Positions 1 to 6,131 are shown, counted from the first letter of the stretch. The stretch: DNA of 7,368 nucleotides from Alphaproteobacteria bacterium (GCA_028280675.1 JANQLI010000098.1:1-7368); one strand, 5' to 3'. Program-made: numbers and translations. Notes: a model not told the origin generated them from the sequence alone.

Positions 1-127
1 GCCGCCCCCCTTTGCTGCGCTCTCGCAAATCTTGCGACGTTTTGCCACAAGAGCGCGCAGCAGACGACATGCCAAGCAGAACGATCACACTCTTGCGAAT
101 CTTATTTTCTGCCGATTCTCCGCGCAT
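1..127 (-). CDS. Possible 5' end of an unrecognised gene, running off the window
   Basis: Reading the minus strand from an ATG at 127 gives 42 stop-free codons to the window edge, beginning MRGESAENKIRKSVIVLLGM and followed by a Ser/Arg/Lys-rich stretch. A purine-rich AAGGGG lies just ahead of the ATG, but with a spacing of only about 2-3 bases, which is short. The frame is also open upstream of this ATG; a GTG at 175 is an alternative start without a visible ribosome-binding site. A basic patch (KIRK) before a short hydrophobic run (VIVLLG) could be a weak signal peptide or anchor, but the core is too short to be sure and there is no proper lipobox before the Cys at residue 27. If real, it is divergent from the TPR gene at 224 and shares its upstream region. 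I do not recognise the family, and the fragment may not be coding. Confidence 0.38.
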   Translation of the reverse strand, partial: MRGESAENKIRKSVIVLLGMSSAARSCGKTSQDLRERSKGGR

Positions 128-223
128 TTCCCCTTCACAATTTGTGGAATTTGATAAGGATTTTCCCCTTTTCACATCGGGGTATGCTAATCTCTTATGA
201 CACTCTAAAGAGAGAGCTGATCG
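128..223. other. Intergenic region upstream of the TPR gene (possibly divergent)
   Basis: This stretch of 96 bases separates the possible minus-strand gene from the TPR gene. It is AT-richer than its surroundings. A TATGCT at 183-188 resembles a -10 box for the plus strand (four of six matches to TATAAT), but I see no good -35 at the right distance. The ribosome-binding site of the TPR gene, AAGAGAG, is at 208-214. I cannot name an operator here. Confidence 0.4.
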
Positions 224-781
224 ATGCGACATCTTATGCTTTCACTGATCTTCATTCTCAGCACACCCTCTGCCATGGCCCAAAGCATGACGGTGTTCGG
301 CAGCTCGGATGCCCAGGAATGCTATATGGCGACGAAATTACCGGGGCAGATCTCCGACATTCGCGCCTGCAATGATGCTCTCAAATATGATGCGTTGAAC
401 AAACGCGACAAAGCAGCAACCTATATTAATCGCGGTATTCACCATACACGCGCTGGCAATCACACCAACGCTCTTGATGATTTTGAGAGCGCTTTGGCGC
501 TTGTCCCAGATCTCGGCGAAGCTTTCTTGAACCGTGGGAATACCTATATTTTCCTTGGCGACTTCAGCCAAGCCCTGAGCGAATATGACCGCGCCCTTGA
601 ACTCGACACCAAAGACCCGCACGCCGCTTATTTTAACAAGGGCCTCGCTTATGAAGCGTTGAAAAACCTGGAACTCGCTTATCAGAGCTTCCAAAAAGCT
701 GCGGAATTGCAGCCGGAATGGGCATTGCCACTCGAACGTCTTCAACGCTACGAAGAAGCCAATTATAAAACGCTCCAGTAA
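224..781 (+). CDS. Exported TPR-repeat protein
   Basis: The 185-residue protein begins with a Sec-type signal peptide (MRHLMLSLIFILSTPSAMA, probable cleavage AMA|Q after residue 19), so it should act in the periplasm. The mature part has an N-terminal segment with two cysteines (C33, C49) that could pair in the oxidising periplasm. It is followed by three tetratricopeptide repeats at roughly residues 64-97, 98-131 and 132-165. The repeats show the usual small and aromatic positions (for example NRGNTYIFLGDFSQALSEYD and FNKGLAYEALKNLELAYQSF). TPR domains are protein-binding scaffolds; no catalytic domain is visible, and the partner cannot be inferred. The ATG at 224 has AAGAGAG eight to ten bases upstream. 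The gene lies 91 bases ahead of tldD on the same strand; cotranscription is possible but not shown. TPR family is near certain, the role unknown. Confidence 0.9.
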   Translation: MRHLMLSLIFILSTPSAMAQSMTVFGSSDAQECYMATKLPGQISDIRACNDALKYDALNKRDKAATYINRGIHHTRAGNHTNALDDFESALALVPDLGEAFLNRGNTYIFLGDFSQALSEYDRALELDTKDPHAAYFNKGLAYEALKNLELAYQSFQKAAELQPEWALPLERLQRYEEANYKTLQ

Positions 782-811
782 GAGCGATTCTCCGCTATGG
801 TAAGGCAGACC

Positions 812-830
812 CTTTGGCATGCCGCTAAAG
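812..830. other. Small stem-loop between the TPR gene and tldD
   Basis: CTTTGGC at 812-818 pairs with GCTAAAG at 824-830 (seven pairs, one of them G-T) around the loop ATGCC. No T-run follows on the plus strand, so it is not a convincing intrinsic terminator. It lies just upstream of the tandem repeat that carries the tldD translation start. Confidence 0.25.
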
Positions 831-831
831 G

Positions 832-881
832 CATATAGGATTGGCACATGAGTATTCATATAGGATTGGCACATGAGTATT
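832..881 (+). repeat. Exact 25-base tandem duplication over the tldD translation start
   Basis: Bases 832-856 and 857-881 are identical and directly adjacent: two exact copies of a 25-base unit, with the repeat breaking off at both outer edges. Each copy carries a TAGGA ribosome-binding element, a seven-base spacer, an ATG and the next two codons (AGT ATT). The second copy's ATG (873) starts tldD. The first copy's ATG (848) is out of frame with tldD, because 25 is not a multiple of three. This pattern fits a replication-slippage duplication. Confidence 0.97.
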
Positions 882-883
882 GA
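848..883 (+). CDS. 11-codon upstream reading frame overlapping the start of tldD
   Basis: The first copy of the 25-base duplication supplies its own TAGGA and ATG. The frame reads MSIHIGLAHEY and stops at TGA 881-883, eight bases past the A of the tldD start codon. Its ribosome-binding site is as good as that of tldD, so initiation here is plausible. A ribosome finishing at 883 could re-initiate backwards at 873, or the frame could simply compete with tldD. The peptide looks like a by-product of the duplication rather than a conserved product. Confidence 0.35.
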   Translation: MSIHIGLAHEY

Positions 884-2306
884 AGACAAAACCCACGATC
901 TTTTTTTTACCCAAACAGATTTAGACAGACCCCGTGCAGAATCAATTCTCGATCATGCTCTGCAAGGCGCCGATGACGGGGAACTGTTTCTGGAATACTG
1001 CCAATCGGAAAGCTTCACCTTTGATGATGGGCGGCTTAAGAACGCGAGTTTCGACACCAGTCAAGGCTTTGGCTTACGCGCCGTCGCTGAGGAAGCGACA
1101 GGTTACGCACACGCCTCAGAACTTTCTGAAGCTGCACTCAAGCGCGCCGCCGATTCTGTGCAAGCCGTGAAAACAGGCTATAGCGGCACACAGGCTGAGC
1201 AGCCGCAAGGCACAAACCGTCATCTCTATGTCGATGACAATCCATTGAATGAGGTGAGCTTTGAAAAGAAAGTTCAGCTCCTCAAAGATATTGATGTCTA
1301 TGCGCGCGACAAAGACCCTCGTGTGCGTCAGGTCTCATGCTCGCTTGCCGGGGAATGGCAAGCGGTAGAGATCATGCGCGCAGGCGGACACGCCGTACGG
1401 GATATTCGCCCGCTTGTCAGGTTGAACGTCTCTGTCGTTGTTGGCGACGGCGATCGTCAGGAAACCGGATCAGAAGGCAGTGGCGGTCGCGCCGGGTATG
1501 CAGCCTATATCGCAACAGACCATTGGCAAGCACAAGTTGATGAAGCCTTGCGCCAAGCGGTCATCAACCTTGACGCTGTTGATGCCCCCGCTGGCGAGAT
1601 GGATGTGGTCCTTGGCCCAGGCTGGCCGGGCATTTTGCTCCATGAAGCCATTGGGCATGGTCTAGAAGGCGACTTCAACCGCAAAAAAACGTCCGCCTTT
1701 GCAGGCCTGCTTGGTGAACGTGTTGCGGCGCCAGGCGTCACCGTGGTTGATGATGGCACCATCGATCATCGCCGCGGGTCTCTGACGGTTGATGACGAAG
1801 GCACGCCAACACAAAACACAGTGCTGATTGAGGACGGGATTTTAAAAGGATATATCCACGACCGCATGAATGCGCGGCTCATGGGCATGCACCCCACGGG
1901 CAATGGGCGGCGGGAGTCATTCGAATGCGCCCCCCTGCCACGCATGACCAACACCTACATGATGGCGGGCCAACAAGACCCGGCTGAGATCCTGCAAAGC
2001 TGTCAGAATGGTATTTATGCCGTCTCCTTTGGTGGCGGTCAGGTTGACATTACCAATGGGAAATTCGTTTTTTCCTGCACCGAAGCTTATTTGGTTGAAA
2101 ATGGGCAGATCGGCGCGCCGGTCAAAGGCGCGACCTTGATTGGTAATGGACCGGATGTCCTGACCAAAGTTTCAATGATCGGCAATGACATGCAGCTCGA
2201 TCCGGGCATTGGTACATGCGGCAAAGCAGGACAAGGCGTGCCTGTGGGTGTCGGCCAACCAACCTTAAAGATCGCTGGCCTGACCGTTGGCGGCACGTCG
2301 ATGTAG
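873..2306 (+). CDS. tldD: Metalloprotease TldD
   Basis: The 477-residue protein is full length for TldD (about 480 residues), one half of the TldD/TldE (PmbA) cytoplasmic zinc peptidase. In E. coli that complex trims unfolded peptides, matures microcin B17 and affects CcdA turnover. The N-terminal domain, to about residue 240, is followed by the catalytic metal motif HEAIGHGLEGDFNRK (H257, E258, H262). A glycine-rich C-terminal domain contains GTCGKAGQGVPVGVGQPTL, where C449 is the expected third metal ligand. The segment DDGTIDHRRGSLTVDDEGTP (residues 293-312) is also typical. No key residue is missing. TldE is not in the window, so the partner must be encoded elsewhere. The ATG at 873 is preceded by TAGGA at a seven-base spacing and lies in the second copy of an exact 25-base duplication. 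slyX follows after 11 bases. Confidence 0.97.
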   Translation: MSIEDKTHDLFFTQTDLDRPRAESILDHALQGADDGELFLEYCQSESFTFDDGRLKNASFDTSQGFGLRAVAEEATGYAHASELSEAALKRAADSVQAVKTGYSGTQAEQPQGTNRHLYVDDNPLNEVSFEKKVQLLKDIDVYARDKDPRVRQVSCSLAGEWQAVEIMRAGGHAVRDIRPLVRLNVSVVVGDGDRQETGSEGSGGRAGYAAYIATDHWQAQVDEALRQAVINLDAVDAPAGEMDVVLGPGWPGILLHEAIGHGLEGDFNRKKTSAFAGLLGERVAAPGVTVVDDGTIDHRRGSLTVDDEGTPTQNTVLIEDGILKGYIHDRMNARLMGMHPTGNGRRESFECAPLPRMTNTYMMAGQQDPAEILQSCQNGIYAVSFGGGQVDITNGKFVFSCTEAYLVENGQIGAPVKGATLIGNGPDVLTKVSMIGNDMQLDPGIGTCGKAGQGVPVGVGQPTLKIAGLTVGGTSM

Positions 2307-2317
2307 GGACAGCAACG

Positions 2318-2536
2318 ATGAGCACGAACGGCACACTGGAAGAGCGGATCACCGAGCTTGAGATTAAACTCGTTTATCAACAAGATTTGATTGAAAGCTT
2401 GAACGACACGATCACCAAGCAGTGGGGCGACATAGATCGCTTAAATAAATATGTCCGTGATATGACGGATGAGATCCGCACACTGAAAGAGAGCGGGCCT
2501 GGGGAAGGACAAGAGCCTCCCCCACCGCACTATTAA
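2318..2536 (+). CDS. slyX: SlyX family protein
   Basis: This is a 72-residue soluble protein. Residues 6-57 form one continuous amphipathic helix with regular heptads (LEERITELEIKLVYQQDLIE onward), predicted as a coiled coil. The short tail ends in PPPPHY, a close match to the C-terminal signature of the SlyX family. SlyX is widespread in proteobacteria but has no established biochemical function. The ATG at 2318 was chosen over an in-frame start at 2216, which lies inside tldD, because AGGGA at 2305-2309 sits eight bases upstream. That ribosome-binding site includes the last bases of the tldD stop codon. The 11-base gap suggests cotranscription with tldD. The gene ends 12 bases from the convergent gene on the minus strand. 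Confidence 0.9.
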   Translation: MSTNGTLEERITELEIKLVYQQDLIESLNDTITKQWGDIDRLNKYVRDMTDEIRTLKESGPGEGQEPPPPHY

Positions 2537-2540
2537 ACCC

Positions 2541-2554
2541 CAATATATTTATTG
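2541..2554. terminator. Weak stem-loop at the slyX / exported-protein convergence
   Basis: CAATA at 2541-2545 and TATTG at 2550-2554 can pair around a four-base loop. It sits where the two convergent genes meet and overlaps the last codons of the minus-strand gene. The stem is short and all but two pairs are A-T, so it is a poor terminator; no better one is visible in the 12-base gap. Confidence 0.15.
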
Positions 2555-3229
2555 TTGCGGCATTTGATTCATGATGTCTTGCAAGTTGGGTATATTCGAT
2601 AAATCAGGCCCAGCGTTGATGGGTACAGTCTGATAGAGGGTATAATTTGCGTCATCCCCACCATCGCCAATCATAACCGATGTCGCGACAGTTGAATTAC
2701 CCATAAACGTTTGCTCCAGCATCAAACCGTTTTCCATCAAACACACGGTTCCCATCATGTTTGAGTTGTAAACCGTGCACGTATTGTCAGCGATCGTTTT
2801 CGTGGTTCCTGTGGATGTAAACCCCATCGCAGCTATAAAAGCGTCAGACACCTCTTCCGGATCTGCATTCTGCATGGCATTGGCCACACCTTCATACATC
2901 GGGTTTTGCGTTTTCGTACCAGTGTTTGTAGCAAGATTAATCGCGTAAATGGTATCACCAATGATAATCGTATGTTGATTTTGCGTTTGCGTGAAACCAG
3001 CAATGCCCACTTTGATGTTTTGAATTTCATATGTTTCGTAAGCATTATCCCGGTGGCAACGTGTCATCGTGCCATTCTGCATTTGCCCAGACATTGTGTA
3101 CTCAATGCATGCTGCTTCAACGGGATGCAGGATAGGCGTACCGTCATTATCTTCCGCGCATGCTGGCGTCAAAGTTATGGCAAGCGTTGCAATGACAACA
3201 GGTAAATGAGATGTCTTGAAAAGAAACAT
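2549..3229 (-). CDS. Exported protein, possibly DUF4412-like
   Basis: The 226-residue protein has a signal peptide (MFLFKTSHLPVVIATLAITL..TPACA, likely cleavage after A25), so it is periplasmic or secreted. The mature protein has four cysteines (C41, C58, C151, C163), which suits two disulfides. The order of motifs resembles DUF4412/LolA-like beta proteins: an opening strand (IEYTMSGQMQNGTMTRCHRD), a GDTIYAINLATNTGTKT strand pair (residues 91-107), then IADNTCTVYNSNMMGTVCLMENGLMLEQ (residues 147-173), and a C-terminal NIPNLQDIMNQMPQQ. This is pattern recognition from memory, not a search. It is rich in Thr, Asn and Met (about 15 Met). The ATG at 3229 is preferred over one at 3256 because GAGAGGG (3238-3244) lies at a good distance and the signal peptide then starts correctly. 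Function is unknown. It stands alone, convergent with slyX. Confidence 0.85.
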   Translation of the reverse strand: MFLFKTSHLPVVIATLAITLTPACAEDNDGTPILHPVEAACIEYTMSGQMQNGTMTRCHRDNAYETYEIQNIKVGIAGFTQTQNQHTIIIGDTIYAINLATNTGTKTQNPMYEGVANAMQNADPEEVSDAFIAAMGFTSTGTTKTIADNTCTVYNSNMMGTVCLMENGLMLEQTFMGNSTVATSVMIGDGGDDANYTLYQTVPINAGPDLSNIPNLQDIMNQMPQQ

Positions 3230-3430
3230 TGGATAACCCTCTCTAATACAGCCCATAGAGGTAAGGTCCTTTATGGGCCTTCATCCTAGATTGAGACGTA
3301 ATCGCGAATTGTTATGTTATGAGCGAGATTGTCCGCCGCCAGTGTAACAGTTTAGCAGATGAACACCAGTGAGAATCATCATATTAAGGTCACCGCTGAA
3401 CAGCGGAAATCGATGACGAGGTGCCAAGGT
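3230..3430. other. Intergenic region between the exported protein and the lipoprotein gene
   Basis: This region of 201 bases is the leader of the exported-protein gene (minus strand) and the downstream region of the lipoprotein gene (also minus). Besides the inverted repeat at 3251-3278, it holds a short GC-rich palindrome, CCGCTG-AA-CAGCGG, at 3393-3406. This lies about 25 bases past the lipoprotein stop. No T-run follows on the minus strand, so it is only a weak terminator candidate. I found no convincing promoter pair. Confidence 0.4.
3251..3278 (-). promoter_or_regulatory. Inverted repeat in the 5' leader of the exported-protein gene
   Basis: GCCCATA at 3251-3257 and TATGGGC at 3272-3278 are perfect seven-base arms around a 14-base spacer. 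The spacer itself contains the short palindrome AAGG-T-CCTT. On the minus strand this lies 22-49 bases upstream of the ATG at 3229, ahead of the GAGAGGG site. It could be an mRNA hairpin or an operator; the sequence alone does not decide. Confidence 0.35.
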
Positions 3431-3790
3431 TTACTCTACGGGACAGTCACGAAAACCTTTCAGCAAGACATGACCAACAGACTGCGTCAGCAAAATATAA
3501 TCTTCCTCGGTCAGATTATATTTTGCAATGATTTCGTCACGTGACATCGCTTCCGTGCGCCCCGCCATATTCCAGGATGAAAGATCACTGATAAAATCAA
3601 TCGTCGCCATATCGACGTCGCCAACCTCTTCTTCCAAGAGGTCAAACGTACAACTGCAGCGCTTTTCGCTGTCACCATTTCCCATACACCCAGCGATAAA
3701 CGCGGTCTGTTCAGGATTTGTCTCACTACAAGCAAAAAGAAGAGGAAGCACAGCGCCCCAACACATATATCGAAGGGTGCGTAACGCCAT
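3431..3790 (-). CDS. Small cysteine-rich lipoprotein coupled to gshA
   Basis: The 119-residue protein starts with a basic N-terminus and hydrophobic stretch leading to LLFAC (residues 17-21). This is a lipobox-like site with Phe at the -2 position, so C21 is the probable lipid-modified residue and the mature protein would be membrane-anchored in the envelope. The mature part has C35, C45, C47 and C116. C35 through C47 form a C-x9-C-x-C pattern (FIAGCMGNGDSEKRCSCTFD), followed by an acidic helical region. I do not recognise the family. Disulfides or metal binding are both possible. Its ATG overlaps the gshA stop in the order TAATG, a classic translational-coupling arrangement, with GAAGAG about 11 bases upstream inside gshA. 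It is therefore probably made together with glutamate-cysteine ligase; whether it has a thiol-related role is only an inference. Confidence 0.8.
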   Translation of the reverse strand: MALRTLRYMCWGAVLPLLFACSETNPEQTAFIAGCMGNGDSEKRCSCTFDLLEEEVGDVDMATIDFISDLSSWNMAGRTEAMSRDEIIAKYNLTEEDYILLTQSVGHVLLKGFRDCPVE

Positions 3791-5151
3791 TAGTATGAAT
3801 ACTCTTCGAAGATCTGATTAATATCGCCCTGCCAAGCGCCTTTATATCGTGCCAGCATTTGATCTGCGGCCGTTTGTCCGGTCTCAAGGATTTGCTCAAG
3901 CGTTTCTAAATATTGGGTTTCGTTATCTCCGCCACGGTCCAATATATTGCGCGCGTGCAACCCGTCATAAGAGAGCTGCAATATGTGATGAGCGATGTCA
4001 TGCACTGTTCCATTGCGAAATGATGTGCGAAGGGCTGTGATGGGAACCTGCTCACGTAATGTTTGACGCTCCTCGGCGCTCCAGTCTTTCACAAGATCCC
4101 AAGCCGCATCTAACGACGCTTGGTGATAGAGAATGCCAACCCATAAAGCTGGAAGCGCGCATAATCGTTTCCAAGGACCGCCGTCTGCGCCGCGCATCTC
4201 AAGAAATTGCTTCATGCGCACTTCGGGAAAGATGGTGGTGAGGTGATTGTCCCAATCTGAGAGGAGCGGCTTTTGCCCTTCAAAGCCTTCTAACGTCCCC
4301 GCCATGAAATCGCGAAATGATTTTCCGGTCACATCATGATAGGTCCCGTCGCGATAAACAAAGTACATGGGCACATCGAGGGCGTAATCCGTGTAGCGCT
4401 CAAAATCAAACCCCTCGTCAAAAACGAAAGGCAACATACCAGTGCGATCATGATCTGTGTCGAGCCAGACATGCGACCGAAAAGACTGAAACCCATTTGG
4501 TTTGCCTTCCGTAAAGGGTGAATTGGCAAACATTGCGGTGACGATTGGTTGAAGCGCGAGACCGACACGAAATTTTTTCACCATGTCCGCTTCGCTGGAA
4601 AAATCCAAATTCACTTGAACCGTACAAGAGCGAAACATCATTTCGCGCCCAAGCGAGCCAACACTCTGCATATAGGCGCGCATGATTTTGTAGCGGTCTT
4701 TTGGCATGATGGGCGTTTCGTCGAGTGTCCATTTCGGTGAAAACCCGACGCCTAAGAAACCAAGACCAAGTTCATCGCTCACCTCTTTCACTTGATCAAG
4801 ATGAGTATGCACCTCACGGCATGTCTCATGAAGGGTTGAGAGCGGGGCACCGGAAAGCTCAAACTGCCCGCCTGGCTCTAAGGAGATCGATGCGCCATCT
4901 TTCTTCAGCGCAATCAGAAAACCGTTTTCTTCGACAGGCGCCCAACCAAACCGCTGCATGCGCTCAAGAACAGCGTTCACACCATCCTCGCCCTCGTATT
5001 GCAAAGGCGTGAGCTTTTCCGCATGATAGCCGAACTTTTCATGCTCCGTGCCAATGCGCCACTGATCCTTCGGCTTACACCCCTGTTCTAGATCGGCAAT
5101 GAGATCCGCTTTGGATTCCATAATCGGGGATGATCCCTCGGTCCCAGCCAT
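3790..5151 (-). CDS. gshA: Glutamate-cysteine ligase, plant/alphaproteobacterial type
   Basis: This cytoplasmic enzyme joins glutamate and cysteine with ATP to give gamma-glutamylcysteine, the first step of glutathione synthesis. At 453 residues it matches the usual length of the GCS2/plant-type family, which differs from E. coli GshA. Visible motifs are WRIGTEHEKFGY (31-42), SLEPGGQFELSGAPL (90-104), GFLGVGFSPKW (131-141), MPKDRYKIMRAYM (149-161), FRSCTVQVNLDFSSE (173-187), the ANSPFTEGKPNGFQSFRSHV segment (209-228) and FPEVRMKQFLEMRGADGG (308-325). Four cysteines are present (C25, C111, C176, C331). The ATG at 5151 is preferred because AAAGGGA (5160-5166) lies eight bases upstream; a GTG at 5169 would add six residues and has no such site. 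The gene follows rsmE by 156 bases and overlaps the downstream lipoprotein gene by one base. A 9-base inverted repeat lies just upstream. Confidence 0.97.
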   Translation of the reverse strand: MAGTEGSSPIMESKADLIADLEQGCKPKDQWRIGTEHEKFGYHAEKLTPLQYEGEDGVNAVLERMQRFGWAPVEENGFLIALKKDGASISLEPGGQFELSGAPLSTLHETCREVHTHLDQVKEVSDELGLGFLGVGFSPKWTLDETPIMPKDRYKIMRAYMQSVGSLGREMMFRSCTVQVNLDFSSEADMVKKFRVGLALQPIVTAMFANSPFTEGKPNGFQSFRSHVWLDTDHDRTGMLPFVFDEGFDFERYTDYALDVPMYFVYRDGTYHDVTGKSFRDFMAGTLEGFEGQKPLLSDWDNHLTTIFPEVRMKQFLEMRGADGGPWKRLCALPALWVGILYHQASLDAAWDLVKDWSAEERQTLREQVPITALRTSFRNGTVHDIAHHILQLSYDGLHARNILDRGGDNETQYLETLEQILETGQTAADQMLARYKGAWQGDINQIFEEYSY

Positions 5152-5307
5152 TCCAGTTGTCCCTTTCACGCTTCAGCGATATACGGAGAATCGCTGAAAA
5201 CACCATTGCTAGCAGGTTTACTGCCCCAAATCCTGCACGACAAGGGAGAAATCCTTATAATCTCAATAGGAATTCGGCGTCAGGCAAGAGGGCGGGTGTT
5301 CCGTTAT
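5152..5307 (-). other. Intergenic region between rsmE and gshA
   Basis: The 156-base spacing is long enough for gshA to have its own promoter, but no clear -35/-10 pair is visible on the minus strand. The only recognisable elements are the inverted repeat at 5172-5198 and the gshA ribosome-binding site at 5160-5166. No intrinsic terminator for rsmE is visible, so read-through from rsmE into gshA is possible. Confidence 0.4.
5172..5198. promoter_or_regulatory. 9-base inverted repeat just upstream of the gshA ribosome-binding site
   Basis: TTCAGCGAT at 5172-5180 and ATCGCTGAA at 5190-5198 are perfect arms separated by nine bases (ATACGGAGA). The proximal arm ends five bases from the AAAGGGA of gshA. 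The spacing of 18 bases between arm centres would suit a dimeric regulator on two successive helical faces. It could equally fold as an mRNA hairpin next to the ribosome-binding site. No T-run follows on either strand, so it is not an intrinsic terminator. Confidence 0.5.
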
Positions 5308-6060
5308 TTAGCGCAAATCGCCCAGAACGCTCTGCCACAGGGTAAGCGCCGCAATCGCCGCCGTGTCGGCTCTCATGGCCCGCGGACCCAACGTCACCGG
5401 CACCACAAAAGGCGATTTTCTTAACATGTCACGCTCAGTGGGATCGAATCCGCCTTCAGGCCCAATCAATATCGCCCAGGGCTGGTCGGGCTTTTGCCGT
5501 GACAAAGCATCTGCCATCGGCAAGGCATCCCCTGCCTCATCACAGAAGACCAGTTTTCGGTGCGCATCCCAGTCATACAACAGGTCAGATAGCTTCACAA
5601 AAGGTTGAATTTCGGGAATTGTTAAACGCCCGGACTGTTCCGCCGCTTCAATTACATTGGCGATTAACCGATCTTCTTTGACACGAGTCACCTCAGTACG
5701 TTGCGTCTGAACAGGCTGTATCACTGCAACACCCAGCTCTGTTGCTTTTTGCACCAAGAAGTCTTGGCGCAACCGTTTCACGGGTGCAAACAGTAACCAG
5801 ACATCAGGCACCCCATCTTGCGCGCGCGTGCGTTCAAGCACCGTGAGAGAACACTGTTTTTTTGCGACGTTGGCAATCTGGGCCAACCATTCGCCATCGC
5901 GTCCATTAAACAGCAGAACGGCATCGCCTTGTTTATGCCGCATCACATGGGTGAGATAATGATGCTGGCTCCCATCCAAAGAGAGTGTTTCATCCGCCGC
6001 AAGGGGGTGCGGAACATAAAGGCGGACTTTCGCTGCGTATGGCCAGGATGTCTCAGTCAT
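5308..6060 (-). CDS. rsmE: 16S rRNA (uracil-1498-N3)-methyltransferase RsmE
   Basis: RsmE methylates U1498 of 16S rRNA in the small subunit, using S-adenosylmethionine. The protein of 250 residues has the expected length. The N-terminal PUA-like domain includes RLYVPHPLA (13-21), HYLTHVMR (34-41) and VLLFNGRDGEW (48-58). The C-terminal SPOUT methyltransferase domain includes KATELGV (105-111), EAAEQSGR (138-145), LIGPEGGF (198-205) and LGPRAMRADTAA (224-235); the last two form the AdoMet-binding trefoil knot. The family usually has LRxETA where this protein has MRADTA. Start choice is uncertain. The ATG at 6060 fits the family N-terminus but has only a distant AAGGAG (6081-6086). An in-frame ATG at 6099 adds 13 residues unlike the family and also lacks a good site. 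It is divergent from ubiA with 71 bases between the starts. Confidence 0.95.
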   Translation of the reverse strand: MTETSWPYAAKVRLYVPHPLAADETLSLDGSQHHYLTHVMRHKQGDAVLLFNGRDGEWLAQIANVAKKQCSLTVLERTRAQDGVPDVWLLFAPVKRLRQDFLVQKATELGVAVIQPVQTQRTEVTRVKEDRLIANVIEAAEQSGRLTIPEIQPFVKLSDLLYDWDAHRKLVFCDEAGDALPMADALSRQKPDQPWAILIGPEGGFDPTERDMLRKSPFVVPVTLGPRAMRADTAAIAALTLWQSVLGDLR

Positions 6061-6131
6061 TTTATTTTCGTTGTAAATCGCTCCTTGAAGCGTAAACATG
6101 TTGGTGGATCTAACAACGCAATCTCATCCTT
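6061..6131. other. Divergent intergenic region rsmE / ubiA
   Basis: This gap of 71 bases must hold the starts of transcription for both directions unless ubiA or rsmE is served from further away. I see no consensus promoter on either strand. On the minus strand AAGGAG (6081-6086) is the only strong ribosome-binding-like element, and it is about 20 bases from the chosen rsmE start. No ribosome-binding site is visible ahead of ubiA. Confidence 0.35.

Noticed and set aside
14..63. Imperfect inverted repeat and CGCAA-ATC-TTGCG hairpin near the left edge
   Set aside because: It falls in the possible minus-strand coding region, the long arms have a two-base mismatch in length, and no T-run of useful length follows.
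783..794. AGCGATTCTCCG here, again at 5184-5195 on the minus strand, with ten of its bases at 113-122
   Set aside because: A shared 12-mer is expected a few times by chance in a 7.4 kb window searched on both strands, and the flanks do not match, so I do not call it a repeat family.
338..889. Long open frame on the minus strand (183 codons) opposite the TPR gene
   Set aside because: It lies antisense to a gene with a clear signal peptide and three TPR repeats, has no recognisable domain, and ends inside coding sequence; it is a shadow frame.
2216..2317. Extended 106-residue form of SlyX starting inside tldD
   Set aside because: The extra N-terminus is out-of-frame tldD sequence with no family similarity; the ATG at 2318 has a good ribosome-binding site and gives the normal SlyX length.
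3393..3406. CCGCTG-AA-CAGCGG palindrome as a terminator for the gshA-lipoprotein transcript
   Set aside because: The stem is short, the loop tight, and no T-run follows on the minus strand; noted only as a weak candidate.
5256..5261. Perfect TATAAT on the plus strand between rsmE and gshA
   Set aside because: No acceptable -35 lies 16-18 bases upstream, and transcription would run antisense into rsmE with no gene to serve. Most likely chance in an AT-rich patch.
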